From positions 3,410,001 to 3,474,000 of the forward strand of contig JAEVHH010000001.1 of assembly GCA_017607445.1 (NCBI GenBank): a DNA stretch of 64,000 nucleotides, read 5' to 3'. Position 1 is the first letter of the stretch, and every line of letters starts with the position of its first letter. The position numbers were made by a program, and so were the translations under genes. Origin of the DNA: Histoplasma ohiense (lineage: Eukaryota > Ascomycota > Eurotiomycetes > Onygenales > Ajellomycetaceae). This document shows positions 48,514 to 60,922 of the stretch, one piece after another. The notes beneath the pieces were generated by a model, which had not been told where the DNA came from, did not search any database, and saw nothing but the letters and a program-made list of their open reading frames with translations.

Positions 48514-51500
48514 CGTTATAGACACGCGGCCGATAACGTAAGAGAGGAACAGCAAGGGGGAATCACAGTTAGTCTAAGGTAGGAGGATAAAAAAAATAAT
48601 AATAATTCCACAATGCCTTCTTGGAATGAAAAAGTTGTTCTTTGCTCGAGTCCACGGATAGCCAGGCACGTTGGCGTGATCTGCTGCTGGAGCATACCAT
48701 TCAGCAGGCCACGCTCCCTTTTTTTGCTTTCTTTATCTTCGTGTCTCGTTAGGCTATCATAATACGTAATGCACAGCGGTCATAATCATAAAGGGGTGGG
48801 CCAGAGTTGTAAGTTGGAACCTTTCTGAGGACAATGGGTCCATCTTGCTCTGACGCCTCGGAAGAACAAAATTCCGGGCCCAATCTGCAAATGCACGGGT
48901 GGAAGCTTGGCACAACTCAAATTGTGACGATCAACTCGTATCATGCCACTTCTTTTGTAGATTCTGGTCAACGCTTGCTAGAAATCGTGTCCTGACTACT
49001 CCGTACTTCGGGCCCCTTCACCTTTTCTTCACCTTGATATGGTCATAGTTAATGGAAAAAAGAACAAGAAAGAAAAAAAAATCTCAAGATTACTATCATT
49101 TTCTTGGGATATCCGCCAGGAAATAATCCACTTGGATGCGATAAGCCAGGGGCAGAGCAACACGGCATGAAATTCTGCAATTTCTGCAGTTGTGATCATC
49201 TTGGGAAGGAATGCCCCAGCTTTCCTTACCTTACTTGCCTCTGTCGAGATGCGCCCGAGACACCAGGTAGCACCCTGCGCTGCATCCTTCAGCACTAGTG
49301 TTACTTGTGGAGGTAAATATCAGTTGTTGATGGAAAGTCATTGAACTTCTGGGCATGGTGGCACACGTAGCGCCCGCATTATTACTGAATTACTCCGTGC
49401 TTAGCCGATGACGTCTGTCGTCTCCGTTTGCAGGAACGATTTGCCTACGTATGGACAGCCACCGGCACTGCTATGGGCCCTGAATATCCCTTCACTGCGC
49501 GTAGAGGCTCAACAGATGGCCATTGGTCTTAATCTCTTTGAACTCCGGCCCAGTATCAGATATAACATGTGGATTTGAGAGTGGTGGCTAAATGCAAGGG
49601 TTGTGGAAACAGTTGACGTCTTTGCAGTAGAGCTACCCATCATACACATCTATGTAGGGGTTGAAGACGACGCTCGGTTCAACGTATTGCACGGTAGCTG
49701 TAGACAGAATACGCAAGTCCCTTTTGTGGAATCGTAGGAAACAGAGGCATGCCTCATGTACGGAAGTTCAATAGAGGATGAGTCCGATTAAATGCCGCAA
49801 TGAGTATTTTTCAAATAGACAGAAGGATTAAATAGCTTACCAGCAAGGCTTCTTTCACTCACCCTGTCGACCGATACTAGGATTCTATGGGATTAACTCG
49901 TAACGTGTTCTGTTCGTTATTTTGACTAACCGTTCATAGCATAAATGGTCCCATCATATATAAATATCAATTTGTCGCAGTTAAACTCTTGAGCCTTGAC
50001 CCGCTTTCTTTTCCAGTTTGCTCCCACCCGCCACCCCTGTGTCGCAGCATTCCGCTCGCAAGGGGTAAAGGGGCAGGGCTGGTTCAGGGGTAAAACGTCA
50101 ACTTAAAATAAGACTCACCAATGCAGAGAGACAATGTACGGAGTTTACACAGGGGCAGTGACAATATTATTCCCCCAAGTGTCTCTCTCATCGAGTTGCC
50201 ACTGCCAGCGCAGTTACCAGTGATACAATGATACATGAATATGTCTCTATCACACTCGCTGCATGCGAGATAAATCTAGGTGGTATGTGTGGGATGGTTG
50301 ATCTGTGCGATCGCTAGCTAACTATATAGGGGTAATCACGTGCGGTGGAGGGCCGCCTGGGCAACTACCTAGGTAGTGCCCAACAGTATGCACCGTTCAT
50401 GTTGTCACGCGCGTAAAACGGCGCTATCTGCTCCTGGAGGCAAATCAATTTCTAACATCTGAGGAACCCTTCCTTTTTGGCAGGGTTTTCATTCCCTATT
50501 GTCTTTGACGACGAGTTGAAGAAGTTAAAAGGAGGTAGGTGTGCATTCGACAGTTAAAGTTAACTGAACTATTGGGAGTTTCAGAGTTAAACCTTAGCCC
50601 ACTGCGTACCAAGGTTCCTGAGCAGCGCACTCGTGAGATAGACAAAGCATGCGGTCTTTTCTCCTTACGCATATATAACGAACTACCATACCAGAATTGA
50701 ATAATATTTTTGGGGGCAGCAGTCTGCCCCCTGTATGAGAAGGTTCCTCAACTTTCATGGATCCATGTCCAAGGGTCGCATCCATGTCTCGGGAGTGAAG
50801 AATGATGTGTGGCTTTATTATGCACTAGTCAGCGAGGTTTTGTTGTAAATATGCTCCGCTCCGTAGAGAATAAAAAAAAAGGGGGGGGGCCGACTCAATT
50901 CAGGAAGTTGATATTGAGAGAAGAAGATGTCGGATAGTGAATGTAGAAAGTCAAATAAAAAATATAAAAAGTGAAAAAGTGAAAGAAAGTGGTCTGATGA
51001 TGTTGGAGCTGCGAAGCGCTTAATGAGTTAAGAGTGTAGTTACTTCAGTTTGCCTAGTTATATCCATGCGATTTTACTGTCCGTTCCTGCATAAGGGAAC
51101 AGCAGCGGAATGATGATATCAGAAACAACAAACAGCAAAACTGGTCGGCTGATCGACTCTAGTCTCCTCAAAAGTCAAAATAATAATAACTACGGCATCT
51201 GCCGACTACGCAAGATATTCCAGTCTCGCACTCGGTTGGGCCGCTGCTTTAGCTTCTCGCGGCAGGATGGCCCTGGATGGGTACAGTTCGAGATAGACAA
51301 GAACCAGGTTATGGTAGTTTGCACATCTGAGGTTGTGTGGCCAGGTGCGTGGTGTTTGCGCAAACGGTCAACATCCCGTAGCTTTTCTCATTACTTAGTT
51401 AGTTACATGTATTCTGCTATTCTGCTTATTGTTTTTATGTCTAGCCGCGGGCCACATTCAATGCTGTGAGCAGGGGAGGGATAGGGGGAGAGATTCTGCC

Positions 51501-53414
51501 AGGCAGTGGCGCCTGTATCATGAATAGTGCGTACGCGGTAGCCATCAAACAAGCAGTTCCTATGGCTAGGTATGCAACTAAACCTCTGCTGCGTAGATGT
51601 TCAGGCACCTACCTGGGAACCCTGGGTTGGTGGATGTATGTACTGTACCAGTCATCTGGTCACTGGCTCCCCCGACTGTGGTGCAAATCTGCTTCTCGAT
51701 GTACCACCCGCCTAACCGCACGCTCCCCACAGCCTCATCCACCGCCCGCGACCTCAACCACTTCTCTCTCAACTCTCCACACTCCACACTCCACACTCTC
51801 CTCTCTCTCCTCTCTGCCTCCGCTATCTTTTTCTAGCCGCCCGTCTTCTTAGAATACCATCCTTCTTTTGTTTTTCTTGTCTTTCTTTATCTAGTAATTT
51901 TTTTGTTCTTCCATCCACTCTGCTTCATTGTCACTTCCTCATCCCGTCTGTCTCGCTTATTGACTGGACTTTGACTCCCTGACGGACTGGCCGGCGGACG
52001 AACGAACTGACCCTGTTGGACTGCCTCGTTTGTTGTAACCCAACATCCAAATAACTCCACTCCACCTCGCCCTTTGTCCTCCTCTGCAGTCCTGCAACCC
52101 AACCCGCGACAGTCCCCCTCTTCGACTTCCCAATATCGACCTTTCTGTCCTACTCACTCACACACACACACTCTCTCTCTCTCACGCGCTCTAGCTCTCC
52201 TGCTCTCCTGCTTTCTTGCTCTCCTGCCCTGTGTTCACAGACAGACTTAGGGAGACAGTCAACAGGGGGAAATACTCCCTTCTGTTTTCTTATTCTGTAC
52301 TATAGCGGCCCAGGGTCGGTTTACTGTATGTCGCTCACCTGGGTTTCCATTCCCTTCGACACCCGTGTCCGCGCTTCTTTCATTGTTGTCGCACATCATA
52401 TTTACGGCTACAAGCAGCAGACTGCTTGTATGGAGTGAAGCGTCCAAGCATCTCTCTGTTTGTGCCTGTGATTGATTGGCCCTGTTGTCCTCTGTCCAAC
52501 TACATTGCCTCCCTCTCAGCTCCTCTCACTTGGTTCTTCCTGCATGTGCTCGCCCCAATAATAAATATTGCCGTTCCGTCATCTGCAAGGTGTACCCTCG
52601 CCCTAGGCTAGCCTTGTCTTATTTAATTATTCTTGCATCCCTTATTCTGGCATCGTTGACGTTTGTGCTTCCAATTCGCCTGGTATTGCAACTAATTACT
52701 CGTCGCACAACCAGCAGCTTCGTGCAACATAACCTTCTCACCTTTTCCTCTGATCTCTCATTTCCGACTCCTTATCGAATGCCCCGAATGCGTTTACTTA
52801 CCTGCAATTAACCTTATCAAAAAGACGAATTCCCTACGTCCTCTGCCAGGGTTGTGCAGTGTGGCTTGGATCAAATCAACCGTTTCACTCCGCAACCGGC
52901 ATTTGACGTGCAGCACGGTTGGGAGGAAGGAAATCGCTCACGGGTTCATCATCCTGGGTAGTCCACGTTGCAGCGCCCTCCGTCTGAGGACATTGGTGAG
53001 GGGAATATAATCGGGGACCCAGCTTGTGACGTCCTAAAAGGAGCCCTAAACGTGAGTAATATCCCATTTATATTTCCCTTTTTTGATTTGCAAAGTCTAT
53101 ATATCTATATATATTTGCATATATCTACATTTCTATGATCCTCTAGCCATTTGGACTCTTTCTTGCAATGCTATGGAGTGCCACTCGCAACCTACCCCAC
53201 CATCATGGCTAACTCACAAGGTTTACAACAGGACGGCACGTCTTCATCATACACCCTACCGGCCGTGCTGATTTACTCCCGCCTCCCCTTCTCTTGCTGC
53301 CCACCGTCCTACGGGTTCCCCCAAGGGAAAGCTGAAAGATTCTTCTTCTCCGACTCTCGCCTCTCCATCATCCACACAAAGCCTACCGGAAACAGCGATA
53401 TTCCATTGACAACA
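48514..53414. other. Five-kilobase interval without a supported gene
   Basis: 48.5-51.4 kb is AT-rich with scattered short frames and several tactccgta-type words. From about 51.7 kb it becomes strongly CT-rich, including CT/CA repeats at 52152-52215, and resembles a long leader of the RhoGAP gene at 53415. No frame on either strand has recognisable domains. An ATG at 53205 is in frame with the RhoGAP but its extra 70 residues look like translated leader. Confidence 0.45.
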
Positions 53415-55665
53415 ATGCCTAATAAAAAAGGTTCTCAGGCTCCCCCTTTGCACCTGGGATCGCCCAGCTTCGATGAACTCTCTCAGAATGCCCGCTCGCC
53501 ACTGAGCCCCCAAAGCCCTATATCACCCAGGTCCCCTTCGTCACCATATCTTCAAGCATCTACTCTCCGGCCAGTGACGGGGAAAAATTCCCCTATTCCT
53601 CCACCAATGAAAGTTTCTGCCACTGAAGAGAACAACGAAATGCCGCAAACACCAGGCATAACGGCAATCCCACAATATCCACCTTCTCCCAAGGAAGCCA
53701 CTAAACATGGGCGAGATCCGTCGAGGTCGTTCTTTTCCAACCTCAAAGCGTCCAAGTCAAGTCACCGGCTTCAGTCGTCAGATGGTCCGGAAAAACAGAC
53801 GGCCGATAGCAACCTCCCGCCAAGTCGAGGCAGCTCGAATGATAGGGCAGCTAATATGTCTAGTCGGGGACGGAACGGTTCCTCCACAGATTTCCCAACT
53901 TCGTCTGGTCGTGCTGAAAGAACAAATGGTGAGGATATGTTTTCCCGCATCTCTTTCTTTTCTTCATGTCAAGGGACAATAGTGAGATGTGAAAAATTAC
54001 AGAGAAACTGACAACTAAACATATATAGGCAACCGGAATGACGATCAATATCTGCGCAAGGAAAGCATAACTGATCCTCACAATTTAACGTCGAAAAAAA
54101 TCAAGCCCCGTTTCGCCAACATCCTTACTCGAACACGATCCATCCGGCTGGACGATTCGTATGCCACTGGTAAAAGCCATCCACCTTCAAGACGACCATC
54201 GAATGGTTTACTACGACTAGAGGAAATTAGCAGAAGCAACGATAACACCCAACCGCCATTGAAAACCGCACCATTACAACCGGACAAAATGTTCAGAGAC
54301 GTGATGGGTTCTTCCGTCAGAAACCGATCAGCCGATCGCCCAGCAGCTGATGATTACCATGTCAAATTCCAGCGTCACCTAGGACATGGAGGGTCACTGA
54401 CATCCTCCTCGTCGCTGAGCCAAGTCTCCGGGGCGTCGTTGTTTGATAACTTAAAGCAAACGTCCAGCGGTGCGGCTGACCGTCTAGGCAAAGCTGGGAA
54501 GGGCTTTTTCGGTAAAATCACCCGGAGCGGGAGTAGCAATGAACGCGAGTACCCTATAGATGACACATATGCATGCAGAGTCATCAATCTTCCACTTGTG
54601 GAGCAAACTCGCAGGACGCGGATTTCGAAACGGTTGGAAGCATCGAAGGATAAAACTGAGTATTGGATGCCAGCTTTGCCATGGAGATGTATTGAGTATG
54701 TCGCTTTTTCTTCAGCCATCCTTTTGGTCAATAATTCTCTCTAACAATCCATTGTCCACCTGTAGCTATCTAAATTTTAAAGGCTGTGAGGAGGAAGGCC
54801 TTTATCGCGTTCCAGGAAGTGGAAAGGATGTTAAACATTGGCAGAAGCGGTTTGACACAGGTATATTTTACTTTTTATTCTCCGGGGCTCCCTCTTCTGG
54901 TCACGTAATGCTAACAGCGTTGGCCGTAAAGAGTACGATATTAATTTGTTCGACGAACCCGACCTATATGATATCAACACTATCGGATCGATGTTCAAAG
55001 CATGGCTCCGCGAGCTACCCGATGAAATATTTCCTAAGGCCACACAGGCTATGATCGCAGAAAAGTGTATGGGCGCCACAACTGCCCCGCAAATGTTGAA
55101 GGACGAATTATCCAAACTACCCCCCTTCAACTACTACCTCCTCTTCGCCATAACCTGCCACCTAAGCCTCCTACACTCCTACGTCGACAAGAACAAAATG
55201 GATTATCGCAACCTCTGCATCTGCTTTCAACCTTGCATGAAAATCGACGGCTTCTGTTTCCAGTTCCTAGTTTGCGACTGGAAGAATTGTTGGCAGGGTT
55301 GCTGGACTGAGAAGGAGTATCTGGCAATCGAACTTGAAGCGGAAAAGAAGGGTATGAATAAAGATCAGGTGGCTTCGAATGAAAGGGAGACTGCCGTTGA
55401 GGAAAGAGCTGTCTCGTCATCGGGCAGCAGTCAAGCTCCTAATACCACCAACAGTAATCATAATGATAATCATAATCATAATAAGGCAAACAACAACAAT
55501 AACAATGCCAACGCAGCCTCAAATAGCGGAACACAGACGTCCGGTCGCCCGGCGAGCCCAAAACGCGGACGAAAACCAGCACCACAGAGCATTAACAGCT
55601 CGCATTCACGTTCTCAATCACAATTACCGGAGCTTGGCCCGCCGCTTTCACCCATTAGGATTTAG
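53415..55665 (+). CDS. RhoGAP-domain protein
   Basis: Four exons, 53415-53928, 54029-54695, 54766-54860 and 54932-55665, give 669 residues. The N-terminal half is disordered and Ser/Pro-rich (SPLSPQSPISPRSPSSPYLQ). A RhoGAP domain spans about residues 360-540, with the catalytic arginine finger in EEEGLYRVPGSG, then INTIGSMFKAWLRELPDEIF and the helix YYLLFAITCHLSLL followed by NKMDYRNLCICFQP, all expected for the fold. It should accelerate GTP hydrolysis by a Rho-family GTPase in morphogenesis. Which GTPase is unknown. The C-terminal tail has a His/Asn-rich tract (NHNDNHNHNKANNNNNN) likely to vary in length. Both the short 95-nt exon 3 and its neighbours keep phase. An upstream in-frame ATG at 53205 is possible. 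Confidence 0.93.
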
Positions 55666-57387
55666 GATCTTCCTAGTATTGGAAATACAACAAATGACTA
55701 GTGAAGAAAAAAGCTAAACGTGACATCGAAATGGAAAATGTCGATCGGTGGCTCCATCTCCGCCATCTCCAAACTGCATCCAGAAAATGGACGGATATTT
55801 AGAACGACTTGTTTAATATCTAATACCAACCGAATCCAAAACATATCAAAACAAGCACATGGGACTTTCCGATTTCTAGAGCTGCAAAATGGGTGCCTCA
55901 CATTTTGCTGCTTTTGGCCAGACAGATGCCTTACCCCCTTTTTTTTATGAAGGGGCTTGATGTGCGGTTTCATGTGAATGCTGTGCAGAAAATTATCATG
56001 CAATGCATATGCATCTACTTCACAGTTCTGACCAGACTCTAACTAGATATAGTTTTCTTCTCTGATTTTCTATTTATTTTTATGTTATTTACACATGCAC
56101 TCTGTGAGCTATCTTCTTTGATTGTGGTTTTTCTTCCTCAGTTTCTCTATCTTGTTTTTGTAGTTTCAGTTTGCGTTTATTTAGTATTCTTGTTTTACTT
56201 CTTGCCTCGCAGATTTTATTGTCCTTCTGCTTCTCTGTGGGCACTATCTCTGATCAAGCATGCTCTGGCGCTTAAGTGGAAGCCTTTACTTCATTTTATC
56301 CGTGATTCTCAGCTGCTGGCTTTACATATCTTAAGATTTTAGTCCACTGTTGTTGACCACTTTTCTCCCTTATCCTGCGTTTCATATAACGGGTTTCTCT
56401 ACACTTTTTCTCTTCTTTCCTGTTGTTATTTGTTATTGTTTTTTTTTTTTTTTTTTTTTTCAAACCTACATATACGTTTGTCTTTCAGTCTTATTCGTTC
56501 CCTGTCTGTCCTTGTTTCGGCTATTTTTACCCTCTTCCATCCTTTGTACCTTCTTTACACTGTGTTAGCTTTGGCATTGCAACTTCATCGGGTGGCATTT
56601 TCTTCATTCACATTTATCAATTATTTTCCCAGCCTTTTCCATTTCCATTCCCACTCCCCATCCCATCCCATCTTTTATTTTGTTAATTAATGGCTCTTTT
56701 ATTCATTCTTTTTCTCTGTTTTTCTTTGATTTCGTCCTCACGCTGGAACGGCGTTTTGAGTTCGGTTATGAATTGTTTGAGTTTTAATGGTATATGTATA
56801 GATATGTTAGGCATGCATTTATTAACTTGCTTTCTGCTCATAAAAGAGCATTCATGAAAGCTGAATAGCTATGTAGCAAGCTTCCAGGTACATTTGTATT
56901 GTTCCCATTCAAGAAAAGTATCAAGGATTGCAACCATGATGAACTTTGGAAGCGGCGTGATGACCGTGCTCGATAGCAGCAGGCCGATATAGTTCTTTGG
57001 TTGCTGTGCTCTGTTGATGATACCGTCCAGTCTAGAAATCCTGCTACTTGGTTTTTCAAACCAATGCTTTTCTGTTTAGGTTTTTGCTTCCTACTGGAGA
57101 AAAAAAATCGATTACAATTTCCTTGCCGTTTTGCGAGGAATAGTCTATGGTTGAAACTATTAGCAAAAATATTAGCTATCTGCATGTGTGCATTAAGTCG
57201 AGGAGCAAATAATCATTATACACGCCAGATAACTTGGAGGAAATGACTGAAAGGTGACAGTAGACTCCACATCCAAGCCTATCCCATCCCATCCCATTTC
57301 ATTGATTCTTTTATTCAATTCACCCATAATCAAAACGGAATGTCCCAACACCAAGGACCTCCGCAGCACATACACTCAATGAGAAAA
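55666..57387. other. Convergent 3' interval RhoGAP-RRS1
   Basis: T-rich and CT-rich sequence, with a 21-nt T tract at 56440-56460. Frames here are low-complexity Phe/Leu/Ser and are not supported as genes. Confidence 0.5.
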
Positions 57388-58220
57388 TCATTCTTTCGCT
57401 TGACCAGCCCTCCGCTCATTAGCCCTCATCCGCCTCTCATTCCTCTTTATCCGTTCCACTCTCTCCCTCCTCCCCTCCCCTCTAATTCCCTTTCCCTCCC
57501 TACTCAACCCTTCCTCCTTCCTCCACACCTTCTCATCCACCTCCACAAGCCAGTCATTATCCCCGCCTTTGTTCTTGCCCTTATACCCCCACCTCGGTAC
57601 CCACTCGCCGCTAGCTTCATCGTAGACTTGCTTCTTCCTCCGCTCCGCCTCCGCACTACCGCCGCCTGAACCGAGTTTCTTATTATATTTGCCAATCCCC
57701 TTCTTGCGAGCGAAGAGCTCCCATTTCGTTGGCTGCTTGGGAGCCGGGAGCGGTTTGAAGCGGGGTAGGAGGGTGGTGCGAGGGGGAAGAGAGAGGAGGA
57801 TGCCGTCCCGCGTCGTGGAAGTTATGGTGCAGGTTGTTAAGAGCTGGTTGAGGAGGGATTGGGCGCCATCGCGGGCTGTGGCAGTTAGGGCTGCGTTTAG
57901 GGATGTGTCGTTTGAGAGAATGAGTGGGTTTGGGTCTAGGGCGAGAAGGTGGCCCAGGTCGAAGGTGTAGGGTGTAGGTTTCTCGACGGTTATGGGGCTG
58001 GAGGAAGTGCTGGTGATTTGTTAGCTTGGAGGGTTTGGCTTGTGCTTGTGTTTTTATAGTAGAGGAGGAGAATCGGTGAACTTCAATTGGAGGTGAAGAT
58101 AAGAGATGCGCAACTTGAAGTTGATGTGCAAACATACAGTCTTTCTGGTTTTGGCTTCGCTTTTGACGTTGAGGCGGGGATGGGAGTTGAAGTAGAGCCA
58201 ACCATGTCTGCAATTGCCAT
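57388..58220 (-). CDS. RRS1: Ribosome biogenesis regulator Rrs1
   Basis: Two exons, 58220-58138 and 58009-57388, give 234 residues. The second exon has no ATG near its start, so it does not appear as an ordinary open frame; splicing GTATGT to CACCAG gives PERLTSSSPITVEKPTPYTF continuing DLGHLLALDPNPL, the diagnostic Rrs1 N-terminus. Then come RDGILLSLPPRTTLLPRFKP, PLPAPKQPTKWELFARKKGI, EWVPRWGYKGKNK and a basic C-terminus. Rrs1 acts in the nucleolus with Rpf2, bringing the 5S RNP (5S rRNA, uL18, uL5) into pre-60S particles. It is divergent from the mS29 gene with about 300 bp between starts. A second in-frame ATG lies at 58205. Confidence 0.95.
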
Positions 58221-58525
58221 GATTGTTGAGCGGATAGTGTGTTTTACGTTACTTCATTGACTTCGAGCTCCAAAACACCCCCCCCAAAAAAAAAAAAAAA
58301 AAACCAAAAAAAAAAAAAAAAAAAAAAAAAAAAGGACTTTCCTCAATGACTAAGCAGAGCCGCTCCTTGGCCCGAAAAAAGAGACATGACTTTCCCGTTT
58401 AGGTCTTTTAGTTCTTTCATGCCAAATGCCTCTTTTTTTTTATCACCCTGTACACATATTGCGCCAACACATGCAACAATTATATTTACAGGCCATTGAT
58501 CACGGCAAGGTAGCTTCGTGCCACA
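58221..58525. promoter_or_regulatory. Divergent RRS1/mS29 promoter with A-tracts
   Basis: 305 bp between two start codons facing away from each other. It contains two long A-tracts within 58285-58333 separated by ccaa-type interruptions, which should exclude nucleosomes. A further T-tract lies near 58433. No gene is inside. Confidence 0.6.
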
Positions 58526-60118
58526 ATGGGCCCCACTTCCTTTTGCTGGGGCTGCCTTTCGAACCTTCAGCGGGGGCCACGTCTGTTGCAGCCGCTCTCC
58601 ACTCTCCGAATCGCTCCCTTCCACACCACAGCTCCCGCCTTTGCATTGCCCATAAAAAAAAAGCCAGGCTCAGGTCAATCGGAAGCCCCTAAGTTCCGCG
58701 AATCCCTATCCGCTCGAATTAACAAAAAGGTGAAGCGTGAGAAACCTCGGCCCCCGGCCCCGGGTGAACGCAGGGCGGCGAAGGAACGCATTGTACTCAG
58801 CAATACCAACGCTCTCGAGGTTCCAGATATGCAAGATCTCTCTGTGGAGAATATGACGAACGCAAGCTTGCGTGGCCATACCGTTGGACTTCCTATGGCG
58901 TTGATAGACCGATTAAGAGGCGCCCGCGCGTTCAAAACCACTCAGGGCTGGAGTTTGTTCAGGAGACCCGGTACTCTGGTTAGAGAGGAAACGCTCGAGC
59001 TGGGGAGGTTAATTACTGGTATTGGGGGTGGCGAGAGCGAAATGAAAGGGAAAACTATCAAGAGAATCATTACTGGTGATAAAGGGACTGGGAAGAGTGT
59101 CCATTTGACTCAGGCTATGACCTTGGCTCTGTTGAAAGGCTGGGTTATTGTCACTATTCCTGAGGGTAAGGTAAAATTATCATGTGTCTTAACATGTCCA
59201 TTTCGCTAACATTAATGCGTTCTGTTTTCGTCCTTAACAGCTCAAGACCTCACGATCGGCCATACCGCCTACGCTCCATCTCCCTCAGACCCAGGAAAGT
59301 ACGTGCAACAGGACGCCGTGGCTAAAGTGCTGCAACGTATGATTGCCGCCAATGCCCCTTTGCTATCTAAGCTTCATATTTCACAAAACCACCTGAATTT
59401 AAAGGCACCCGTTCGCCCCGACATGACTCTCGAGCAATTAGCTAAACTTGGAATCGATGACACTGCACACGCCTGGCCGATATTTCAGGCTCTTTGGTCG
59501 GAACTAACAGCGACCGAAGCAACTTCTAATGTTAACGGCCAAAAGCCATTCAGCACTCGTCCACCAATCCTAGTCACAGTCGATGGCCTTGCACACTGGA
59601 TGACAAATTCCCAATACCGCACTGCCGAATATGAGATTATCCATGCTCACGATCTCGCACTGGTAAACCACTTCCTTTCTCTGCTGTCGTCGGAACGTTC
59701 TTCCCCAGCACTCCCTAACGGCGGGCTTCTCCTCTACTCTTCATCTACCTCAAATACACCAACTTTATATACGTTTGAGGTCTTGCTCGAACAGCTTGCT
59801 GCCCGTACCGCTGGCATACCCACAGACTCGCCGGAATTCCCTGCTGTTAGCCAATACCGCCGCCCTGATCAACGAGTCCTTGCTCTCCTTAATGAAGCAA
59901 AAGATCTGTCGACGCAAAGGCTCACTGGCCTGGACAAGGAGGATTCTAAAGGCCTGCTTGAGTATTTTGCACACAGTGGCATCCTGAGAGAAAAAATAAC
60001 AGAGGAATTCGTCAGTGAGAAGTGGACACTCTCTGGAATGGGGATCATCGGTGAACTAGAAAAGTTGGGAAAAAGAGTCAGAGTGCCTCCGCCAATACCT
60101 ATGCCGGCTGCGAACTGA
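58526..60118 (+). CDS. Mitochondrial ribosomal protein mS29 (DAP3)
   Basis: Two exons, 58526-59165 and 59241-60118, give 505 residues. The first ~45 residues are rich in Arg, Ser and Leu without acidic residues (FCWGCLSNLQRGPRLLQPLS), a mitochondrial targeting sequence. The P-loop GDKGTGKSVHLTQAM is the nucleotide-binding site of DAP3/mS29. The junction reads VIVTIPEAQDLTIGHTAYAP, in phase. Later PPILVTVDGLAHWMTNSQYR is the Walker-B-like segment. The C-terminus includes LLEYFAHSGIL and EKWTLSGMGIIGELEKLGKR. The yeast homologue is Rsm23. It is a GTP-binding protein of the small mitochondrial ribosomal subunit at the inter-subunit bridge. Confidence 0.95.
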
Positions 60119-60922
60119 GCCTCTTTCCACTAATTCGAAATTCATTCGGCTGTTATGCGGCCTAACGGACTCAGGTTCATTTCAAGGTTTGATCTGTATT
60201 TTGCATCTTCTACCTTTACAATAATTACATTATTTCTTTTTGTTTGACCTTTGGGGGAATTTCTCTGAATGCTGTTTGATTAAGGTTGTTTCTCCTAGAC
60301 CACATTTATTTTTTTGTTTGGTATAATGTATAGCACTTTTTCCATCTTCATTGTTATATCTCTGTCAAGGTTTAAAAACTAGAAGATGGTGTTTTCTCTC
60401 GGTTTTCCATTTACTATCAAAAAACGAGATCGTGTTGTTTTTAAGTCTTGCTCCATTTTGAACTGTAACATGTCCTTTTCCAGTTGTGAACAATCCGTGG
60501 AAGAGCAGCTAACGATCTACATTCCACAACTACCGGATAAAGACCGGCCCCCCTTCACAACTATTAATACAGTACTTTGCAACACTGTCGCTGCTAGTAT
60601 CTGAATATACCTGACCCATTTCCCCAGTTCAAGTGATTGACATTTGTCTATCGCTTTACCCTGTGCTACTCAGCTCTGATTTCCAGCCTCCTGAAAGGCT
60701 ATCCTTCGTGGTTGCAGTCATGAATACCATTTCAAAATTTTCAGAATTAGACTCTCTTTTCAGTCCCATTTCATTTCCTCCTTCGCCTCCGCAGATATGC
60801 ATGTCATGTAATTTACATTTACCAAAACACATATCATTATTTCCGCTCCAATCCCCTCCCCGGAGGCGTCTTCATCTCGCTCGAAACATATCCCCCATTC
60901 AGCTGCCGTCTCCTCCCCGATA
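60119..60922. other. Intergenic region after mS29
   Basis: T-rich 3' flank, then CT-rich sequence. No gene is supported. Confidence 0.5.

Noticed and set aside
53205..53414. Extended N-terminus of the RhoGAP from ATG 53205
   Set aside because: In frame, but the added residues look like translated leader; MPNKKGSQAPP is the more natural start. Not excluded.
57504..58213. Open frames on both strands over RRS1 (for example 57683-58213 minus and 57689-57970 plus)
   Set aside because: They are other frames of the GC-rich RRS1 exons; the true frame lacks an ATG until spliced to the first exon.
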